Positions 49,399 to 58,700 of a stretch of DNA of 64,000 nucleotides are shown here, in pieces. The notes beneath the pieces are model-generated. The model was given only the letters and a program-made list of their open reading frames with translations. It had not been told where the DNA came from and did not search any database. Source of the DNA: Copromyces sp. CBS 386.78. Its lineage: Eukaryota > Ascomycota > Sordariomycetes > Sordariales > Sordariaceae. The stretch spans positions 62,001-126,000 of the forward strand of contig MU839196.1 of assembly GCA_030685235.1 (NCBI GenBank). The letters run 5' to 3'. The position numbers and the translations under genes are program-made. How positions within the stretch are numbered: the stretch's first letter is position 1; each line of letters opens with the position of its first letter.

Positions 49399-50793
49399 GA
49401 GAGAGTCTTTTCGCACCGCCATCAAAGTCTATTCGCACCGCCGCCCCACCGTCGCCCCGCCCTTCCCGCGCGCTAATGCACCCCAAAATTTTTGAGCCAA
49501 TCAAATCGCTCGCATCCAGATCGTGGTCCACACCTCCTGTTCTTGGCGTCAGCAAACCGTACCGCGCCCGCCAAGCCCCCAGATTACAGCCCATTACACA
49601 TTCAAACCCCTGTACGTGCCAGATTTCGTAACCAGTAATCCATCGTTACACTTAGCGATTTACATCGTCGCATCGCATCGCTTCCTCCATCACCATCCAT
49701 TACCACCCTCCTTATAATCAATCAAACCACCATCGCGCACATCACGAGATATCCCCAAGTAAACAAAGCGCTGTCATCTGTCAATAGTAAGAAATGATCC
49801 GTCATTTTTTTCTGTGCGTTTCCCTAACTAATTGTAACGCAGATGGCCGATGCAGCGACCTAGCCGATGGCGCACACCTCGCCATGATGCCCCCTTTGCT
49901 CCAGAACCTCGCGCTCCCCGGTTGACTGCGCTAGTTAACACTCAAGCCCCCCCTCCTTCAACTGCGCCAGCTCAACTCCAAGCGGTGGTATTACGACTTC
50001 GAGGAAGGCCTCGCCTGCAGCCCAGCCGCGGCCGCCAGCCCAGGGCAGGCCGAAACCCTATTGCCTCGATACGAGTGGCGCTATTTATCCAGCGAAACGT
50101 GTCTGCATGGGAGGGTGTAGACCTTGAGCAAGCTGATGAGGCTGACCGCCGCGGTCCAGCTGGTACACAGACGAGGGGACGAGGCCGCCCTCGTAGCAGT
50201 ACAAGAGGAGGAGATACAGAGAGAGGTGGCAGATCTACACGGGGACGAGGAGGTCATACTGCTGGCACTGCGAGAGGAGGAGGCACTCCTACCAGCACTG
50301 CTCCTACTGGCACGCAGGGCAGTCGTCGCAGCACACGTATCGCTGGCACGCAATAGTAAATGAGGCTCTGGGGACTCGCTGGCAATCAGACTGATTGAGA
50401 GCGATTATACGATAAATATCAGATAGATTATCATTGTATGGATTAATATAGATTGAGTGCGATTGATTAATCGCTCAATTGAGCGATGTGCGACCGTATG
50501 ATATGCGACCGTACCGCTAAGTGCGCTGTAAAGTGTGCTGTAAAGTGGCCAATCTGGGTGCACATCTGGGTGCACATCTGGGTGGGCTGGGCACGTGACA
50601 TTTGATGAAAGAATGTAATGCCCAGATTTCTGGTGTGAAATTTATGAAAGAATACCGCTGCCAAGCTGAGTGTGGACCCTGATCTGGATGCGAGCGATTT
50701 GATTGGCTCAAAAATTTTGGGGTGCATTAGCGCGCGGGAAGGGCGGGGCGGCGGTGCGAATAGACTTTGATGGCGGTGCGAAAAGACTCTCTC
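49399..50793. mobile_element. Un-RIPed inverted-repeat DNA transposon A (1,395 bp), 8-bp TSD
   Basis: Termini of about 125-135 bp are inverted copies (GAGAGAGTCTTTTCGCACCG at both ends), differing mainly by an 11-bp insertion in the left arm. TSD TTAAATTA lies at 49,391-49,398 and 50,794-50,801. Inside is a GTAAGAAATGATCC...CCCTAACTAATTGTAACGCAG intron (49,787-49,842) followed by ATGGCCGATGCAGCGACC, where the frame hits TAG after six codons. A frame to 50,356 ends in an Arg/Gly-rich tail (RGRGRPRSSTRGG ... GSRRSTRIAGTQ). There is no complete transposase, so it is non-autonomous or decayed. It is GC-normal inside RIP-mutated Copia, so it arrived after RIP of the host element. Confidence 0.92.
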
Positions 50794-51421
50794 TTAAATT
50801 AATTGAACCTAGCGCTTAAAGTAAAATATCCTTCGATTTTATATTTAAATATTTTACTTTTCTAAATATTTTATTAATTGCTCTCTCTACTAATTTTATT
50901 ATTAATTTATTAGTACTTATCTCCTTCCCGACCTTCGAATTATAGGAAGTTGCTTTTAACGTTAGGAGATTCGTTCAATTAATAAGTTAGAAATAGGGTA
51001 AAGTTATTATAAAAGTAGAAATTAATTATTTAATTACTAAGGGTAGCCGGTTAGACTCTATTAAACGTTAAGATTTGCCCCCGGTCCTAAAGATTTACTA
51101 TAATTTCGAATATTACGAATTGGGAGACTTCTTTAAATAAGTAGAAGAAATATACTTTAATAATTATAAAGAAATAAAGTTGTAAGTAGAAGTCGATAAG
51201 GATATCCTTCGTACTAAGGGTATTTAAATCTTTAACTATATATAGGTATATATATATAAATTCGATAAGTACGGCCGCTTTTAGAAGGTAAAGGTTCGCT
51301 TTATAGTTAAAAGGGATTAATAATATTATTATAGGAAAGAAACGTACGCCTCTATATTAGCTGGTCGTTCTTTTTAATCTATTATCGTTTACGCTATTAA
51401 ATTCAATTTCGAATTTATTTA

Positions 51422-52628
51422 GAGAAACTCTACTCGTACGGCCATGAAACTCTATTCGGACCGTAACCCACTTTTTTTCTCACACATATCCCTAACCCTG
51501 CCGCCCCGTCCCCGTCAGCACCAATCCCTCTCGTACCGCGACCGCCAAGCTCCTAGATTACAGCCCATTACACATTCTGACCCCTGCACAGGCCACTTTT
51601 CGTATTACCCAGTAATCCAGACCAGACTTGGCGATTTTCTGGCACGCATCGTCGCATCGCTTCCTCCACCAAACCTCTCACATCATCACCCCCATCTACG
51701 AAATCAATCCACCGTATCGCACATCACGAGATATCCCCAAGTAAACAAAGCGCTGGCATCTGTCAACGGTAAGAAATGATCCGTCATTTTTTCTGTGCGT
51801 TTCCCTAACTAATCGTGACGCAGATGGCCGATGCAGCGACCCAACCGACGGGCGCATGCGACCGTAGCGCGAATATCCCTAACGATCTCATCGACCCCCC
51901 CTCCTCCCCCCCCCCCCCCAGCGATACCCCTGCTCAGCCAGTTGAGCCCACCTCTGCCCAGCCTATGGAGTGCGATGGAGAGAGCGATTGCCATCACGAC
52001 AGCGATAACGAAACTCCTCCCCTACATCCAGTATTCACAACTCAATACGACTCTCCCTCGTGGCAGTACAAGAGGAGGAGGCACAGGGGGGGATAGCAGA
52101 TCTACACGGGGACGAGGAGGTCGTACTACTGGCACTGTAAGAGGAGGCACACCTGCCAGCACTGCTCCTGCTGGCACACAGGGCAGTCGTCGCAGCACAC
52201 GTATCGCTAGCACACAGCAGTAACTCTGGGAGCCTTCTGGCAGGAGACTGAGCGATTACACGATAGATTTCAGATAGATTATCATTGTATGGATTAATGT
52301 AGATTGAGTGCGATTGATTGATCGCTCAATTGAGTGATGTGCGCTCAATTGAACGATGTGCGACCGTGCGATGTGCGACCGTGCCGCTAAGTGCTCTGTA
52401 AAGTGCACTGTAAAATGCCCTGTAAAGTGCGATATGGGGGTGCAGATCTGGGCTGGCCACTGCGGTCTGATGTCACGCATGAAAAATGGTATTGCCCAGA
52501 TTTCTGGGCGAAATTTTCGAAAGAATACATGTGACATCTGGGACCGCACGAGGGTTAGGGATATGTGTGAGAAAAAAAGTGGGTTACGGTCCGAATAGAG
52601 TTTCATGGCCGTACGAGTAGAGTTTCTC
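51422..52628. mobile_element. Un-RIPed inverted-repeat DNA transposon B (1,207 bp), 8-bp TSD
   Basis: 78-bp perfect terminal inverted repeats (51,422-51,499 and 52,551-52,628) begin GAGAAACTCTACTCGTACGG. TSD TTTATTTA lies at 51,414-51,421 and 52,629-52,636. It shares with element A the same intron (51,769-51,823) and the sequence after it. Here the ATG at 51,824 opens MADAATQPTGACDRSAN..., with a Pro-rich and acidic segment, interrupted by a run of C's at about 51,905-51,919. The C-terminal GSRRSTRIASTQQ tail is in a different frame. It lies within the Copia reverse transcriptase, so it inserted after RIP. Confidence 0.92.
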
Positions 52629-53988
52629 TTTATTTAATACAATATTATAAATACCTTCGTTAATACTTATTTTAATAAGGAGATTTATATACGTATACCC
52701 CCTAGATATTAAAAATATTATACAGTATTTAAATTATTTAAAGCTTTTTATAGTTTATAATATATTCTTCTATTTTAGTAACGAAAATTTAATAGTACTT
52801 TTAAAAATATAGGTTTCTAATTATTATTCAAAGATTTATATATTTTCAAATACGGTAAGATTTTAATCTTCTATTATATTAATAATATTATATTTACTTT
52901 CAATTAGAAATTATATAATAAAATTAGTTAAATAATAAAGAATTTGGAGGAGAAGTATAAATTTATAGGGGGTAATAACCTCTAATAGTTTTTAGGTATT
53001 GAGATTATTCGAGATTGAAAGGTAGGATTAATTTAGTTATCCTAATAGGAATATATTTATAAAATTACTAAATTTATTAAAAATCCTTATATTTTTGCTT
53101 TTATTCTAATAAATAATAAAGAACTTTTCCTTTATAATAGTATAGCTACCTTCGATAAAATACGGGATTATTAGGTCGTCGTCGGATTAATAATATATAT
53201 TATAATACTTACCCGAATAAATATTGCCTTTATAATTAGCCGCCTAATTCGCTATAATTATAACCCTAGTCCTTAATATTATAAGGCTGCTAATAAAATA
53301 TTATACTACTTTTAATTCTACCTAAATCTCTTTCTTTACTTTAAATCGTTATTAAAATTTAAAATAACTTTAAATACTTTATACGCCGATAATACTCTAA
53401 ATTAGAAAAGCTTATATAGCTTTATAATTAAATTATTCGGTAGTCTCGTCTACTGGGGTACTACTAAATAGAAAATAATATTAATTTTAATTATTAAAAT
53501 AGAATTACTATCGATTTCTAACGTTATAAAAGAAGCTATTACTATTATACGTCTATATAAAGAAATTAAAATTCCTTTCAATTAAGAAGTCCCAATAATC
53601 GGCTATAATAATATTTAGACGATCTATATTCTAACCGTTAAAATATTATAATTAATAATTAAATTAAAATATATCGATATTTATCGTTATTAGTTATAGT
53701 AGGAGATTATAGAAGGAAGGATTGTAATCGAATATTTGGAAATAAAGAAGATACTAGTAGACGGTTTAATAAAGGTATTAGGATAGCTAAATTATAAGAA
53801 GTTCAGGGATTTAATAGGGATGGCGAACGCGCCGGCTCGGAAAGAGATAAGGATTAGGAGGGAAGTTCCCGACGACGTTTTAGAGGATACTTATAATTTA
53901 ATTAAAGAGATTAACGTATTAGAAGAGAGAAAATTATAAATAGCTTCACTTTTACCCTATTTTAGGAAGGTCTATAAGTAAGGGGGTG

Positions 53989-54177
53989 TATTAGATTAGA
54001 GGGTGGATATTTAGGTTTCTAGCTATACTCAATCTAGGTTAGCCGCCCAGCCCCCTAGATTATTAGTTTCTAGGTCCCTTTAGAATACTCCAGCACCCCC
54101 CAGACCTTCTGGGGCTTCTGGGCGAGTCAGTTACACACACTCTTCAATCAATCAATTCTGCACAGTCACATCTAACA
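53989..54177 (+). repeat. 3' LTR of the Copia element
   Basis: The left end TATTAGATTAGAGG is RIP-altered from TGTCAGATT. The right half is nearly unmutated and ends ATCTAACA, followed by target duplication GTAGG. Confidence 0.95.
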
Positions 54178-54182
54178 GTAGG

Positions 54183-55705
54183 TTCGTTAGCTTAGGACTT
54201 CACAACGTATATACTCTTTACAACTCAACGGAACCAATATTCCACCAATTTTCATGCAAGAAGTTGGTATCAACCCGATACGCTTCCTCCATCTTATACA
54301 CTTTGTTCAGTTTTCCGGTTTGAGTGTGGTCATCCCGTTGTTTTCTTGTTAAGTTTTTGCACACCCCTATCAGAAGAACCGCGCTAACAAACTATTAAGT
54401 ACTGATGTGTAATTCATGTTAGCCCGGAGGTCCGACATCCACCTCTTCATCTTCAGATCTGCTTGATACACTGTCATAATGAATTGGAGAGGGAGCATCT
54501 TCCATTATACAGACATTGGGAGGTGCTTGGTTTTAGACTCCGATGCTTAACAAAGACAGTCGTTAACACTTTCGCTGGTTAAGTCACACAGCAAACTGCT
54601 AGTGTTCCTGGTTCCCGCTCAGACCCACAGGTATCTCTGTTGCGCTTACCTCAATAAGAAGGACTACGATGACCTGCGTTAACAATCCCCGCAAAGCGCA
54701 CCCCGAACCACTAACAGATATCATCATGTGCCGAGACTTGCTCGACTTCGTTGACATGCCTGGTTACAACATCTGCAGCTCAGTTGCTCCTTCCTCACTT
54801 CCATTCTAACTTTGACGGAAAGTGAGAGGGACCCGACCATGCTGCTGATCACGTCGAGTCTTCGTTCAAATTTCTCTCCCTCTCAGAGTGGTTTCTCTTC
54901 CCACAAATTTCCTCCTCTTTGACTGTACCCATCCGACTTATTCTCGTCAACTTCGCTCACGATCCACCGTTGTTAAAATGTTTGGTTTCCTGCCCTTCCA
55001 CCTTCTCTCAAAATGCCACAACCGGCACAACCTCTGATTGGGCCAATTGATCTCTGGCCTTCTTGCCCCAATGTCAGCAACTTCATCCTCGACACATGGT
55101 GATGCACTGTATCCGCTGCTGCCCAACGCAGTTCAGGCCCTTGCTTGGCTGACACGACTGGTAGGATCGGGCTGCCCATTTGTGATTATCTTTACAATCT
55201 AATACTGGTTTGTTTGTTAGCTCGGTACGCCTGGTCTACTGGACGAGATCTCTCTCAAATTGTTCTCAACCCCTTACGAGCATAAATACAAATGGCTCTG
55301 TACGGTTCAAAGGGCTCTAATGAAAATCAATATCGCATATCAAACTCCCCAAACCAATATATTCAAGGTAAGATACGCCTTGATTATTGAACGAAACGAA
55401 TCATCAAAATGTCAAAACGCCTCAAAGAAGTTGACTCGAGGTCTCGAGCTAACAAACAAACCAGTATTAGATTGTACGTTACGGCCACTCGCCATGTAGC
55501 ATCCAGCCATGCGTTTCCGCGACATCGACAGCTCAGATTGGACACGATCATGGCCCTGGTCGTCTCGTCGCCTTCCGTTACCCCGCCTACCCCGGTTCTC
55601 ATCTTCAGCTACCTGTCAGGTTATATTTCTCACGCCAAAAACATTCTCCTCAATGTCCCGGCATTGATACCACAAACCCTCACTGCTTCCTGCCGTTGAG
55701 CGACC
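54183..55705. other. Region upstream of the NLR gene, no gene seen
   Basis: Normal-GC sequence resumes at once after the Copia target duplication. Only short frames without recognisable domains are present. The last few hundred bases are the presumed NLR promoter and 5' UTR. Confidence 0.5.
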
Positions 55706-58700
55706 ATGCCGTCCGTACGAAAAAAATTGCGCTCTTTATGGCAACCAAAACAGGGTCCATTTGATCCAGCATCTCCGGATTCCGACAAGGCCTCGCAGCC
55801 CACAGTCACGAGTGATTTTACCAACGCGTCTCCAAGTTCACGGTCCTCTTCCCCACCAGTCTTCTCTTCCGGCGGTCTCAGGCCCACGAGAAAAGCGGAC
55901 AAATCTCTAAATCCTCCGGTCTTTCCCGACGGTATTGAAGTGTGGCACGATTGCGAGAATGCCGCGGTTGATATCTGCTTTATCCACGGTCTGACCGGCG
56001 ACCGAAATCACACCTGGACATCTGACGGACAGTCAGAACCATGGCCAAAGAAGCTCCTCCCCCCAAAGCTTCCGAATGCACGCATTTTGACATATGGTTA
56101 CGACGCATATGTGGTGGCGAGGGGCGGATCTGGTCCTTCGTCAAACCGCTTGAGCGACCACGGACAAAACCTGATCAGCGATCTCGCCGGTGACAGAGCC
56201 GGGAGCAATGCCGCAGCGACAAGACGGCCCATCATCTTCGTCACACATAGTCTTGGTGGTCTAGTATGCAAGAAGGGCCTTCTCATCTCGCGCGCTAGTG
56301 GGCGCCAAGACTATCAACAAATCTCCGAGGACACTCGTGGAGTCATTTTCATGGGCACTCCCCATCGGGGATCGTGGCTTGCGGGATTGGCGGAGATACC
56401 TGTGTCTATGCTGAGACTTTTCATGTCCAGTAACAAGACCCTGTTGGACGTACTGGGCACGAGTAGCGAGTTCCTAGATGATATCAACAATGGGTTCTTC
56501 GGAATGGTTCGTGATAGGACTCATGGTAACAATCAGATTCGAGTCCAATGCTTTTTTGAGGAGATGCCGACAGTAGCAGGAAAGCCGGTGGTCCCAAAGG
56601 TTTCTGCTACTATTGATGGATACAGTGCCATCTCAATTCATGCCAATCATCGAAACATGGTCAAGTTTTGGTCACATGCCGATACTGGGTTCGTCAGGGT
56701 TTGGAATGTCCTTTCCGAATGGGTACAGATACCACTCATGGATAAAGAAGTTAATCAGGGCGGAAATTTGCAAGGTCAGTCGTCAGATTCTGTGGGCAGG
56801 CATGTCTTATTTGCAAATGGACTGACCGTCAAAGGAGCTCTAGTGTCACTTGCAGCCCCAGTGGAAGAAGTACGCCCAGTCTCTGTGGATGGTGTCCATC
56901 CAGTCCCTCTGGGGGGACAACACCCAGCCCCTGCCGAAGAGGTGCCCCTAATACCCGAACCATCGCTTCCCCCAACCTCATGGCAAGAATGCCTCCAATC
57001 GCTCGCCTTTCCAACCATGCGTGACCGATTCCAGGACATCGAGCCGGCCGCAAGTGGCACTTGCATGTGGTTCCTTGAACATCCTACGTACAAGAGATGG
57101 ATGGAGATCCCTCAAGGACTGCTATGGATCATGGGGAACCCCGGTGTCGGGAAGTCCACACTCACAAAGTACGCCCTCAAACATGGCAAAGCCACAGCTG
57201 TCTCTGAAGAAGACAATCCTTTAATCCTCTCATTCTTCGTTCACGCCCGGGGTGACGAACTCCAGAAGACACCAGCGGGTCTCTTCCGCGCTCTTCTTCA
57301 CCAGATCCTCTTAGAAGAACCGCATTCTTTGCCCCAGTTGATCGCCACTTTCGATGAAAAACTCAAGAGTTATGGCAGAGCCGGCGAGGCCTGGCGATGG
57401 CATCAAAGAGAACTGTCGGAGAATCTCAAATCCTGTCTTCCGCTTTTAGTATCCCGACGTCCAGTATGGATCTACATAGATGCCTTAGACGAGCTCGGCA
57501 AGGACAATGCGATCGACATTGTGCAGGCATTCAAATTGCTGCTGCGCAATCTTGGATCGGATGATAAGACCAATATTACAGGGACGGGCGGCACTAGCAC
57601 CTCCAAGCTTCAGTTTCGACTCTGTTTCTCATGTCGGTACTTTCCAATCATCAACAATGACCAATCCGTGATGGAAATCAACGTGGCGAAGGAGAACGGC
57701 GATGACATCGCCGCCTTTGTCGAGGCAAAGCTTTGTGAAGCCACAGCGTTGGATATATCTTCATCACAAGTACCTAAGCTTATCACGAAAGGCGCTAACG
57801 GCGTCTTCCTCTGGGCTTCCTTGGTAGTGGGTCAGGTACTACAGCTCCATCGCGAGGGCGCGGGATTGAAACGCATTGAGGCCGAAATACACGCCATTCC
57901 GAAGACTCTTGAAACCCTCTATCAAGAGATATTGCGAGGCATGGGGCCGGACTCTCTATGGTTGATACAATGGGTATGCTTCGCAACCCGGTCGTTGAGA
58001 CTGGACGAATTGCAATGGGCTTTGGCATTCAACCCTGAAAACCCTCAGCTATCTATACATGAATGCCGGCAATCCAAAAACTACGTCGAAGATCTCGACG
58101 GTGTATGGCGACAAATCCGAACCCTCAGTTGCGGCCTTGTCGAATTGATCTCATCAGACTGGGCCAATCATCGATATGTTATGCCCACTCTATCATGGAG
58201 TGACGAAAGTCCAATTCCGAGAGTTGGAAAGTGCTACACCGCCCAGTTCATTCATCAGTCGGTCAAAGAATTTTTCCTCGATCATGGCCTTAAGGCGCTG
58301 GATAAAACGTCAACAACGCCCAAGCAAGCAATTGCGGTGGCCAACCTCCGTTTGACTAAAGCTTGTCTTCACTTGCTGACAACGAAAGAGGTGGTAGAAT
58401 ACCATGCCAGTCACAGCGAAACTTCCCAGCTTTGGCGAGAAATCACCGACCCAACAGGGCCCGGGTGTGAGGACTGGGAGGTTGATGCATGTGATTTACG
58501 TTACTCACTGATCAACTGCTTCCCCATGCTTGACTATGCCTTGCTCTGTTGGGGCACACATGCCAAGCAGGCCTGTGCGTACGACCGTTCAGTGATTGAG
58601 ACAGGCTGGCCCTTCGAGTTGTGGACATCAGCCATCTTAATCGAGATGGAGAATAGACTCGCTAAGTTGATGTCGAATAAGATTGTGGGGGAATTCGAGT

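Larger units (their letters stand above)
45997..54177 (+). mobile_element. Complete RIP-mutated Copia LTR retrotransposon with two nested DNA transposons
   Basis: 189-bp LTRs (45,997-46,185 and 53,989-54,177) are bounded by the 5-bp duplication GTAGG (45,992-45,996 and 54,178-54,182). The original ends were TGTCAGAT...ATCTGACA. A polypurine tract (AAGTAAGGGGGTG) precedes the right LTR. Order is as in Ty1/Copia, with RT and RNase H at the 3' end. 'KFDKYGRF' lies before 51,421, resuming at 52,637 with 'FVNTYFNKEIYIRIPP'. Then come 'FLGIEIIRD', 'TRINIAFIISRLIRYNYNPS', 'TLYADNTLN' and 'KYIDIYRY' (53,340-53,800). There are many stops. Removing the two insertions and their TSDs leaves 5,563 bp, a normal Copia length. 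Confidence 0.95.

Noticed and set aside
55409..55699. 96-codon frame ending just before the NLR start, considered as an upstream exon
   Set aside because: The NLR start has a good context and the family N-terminus begins downstream; no splice donor joining the frames was found.
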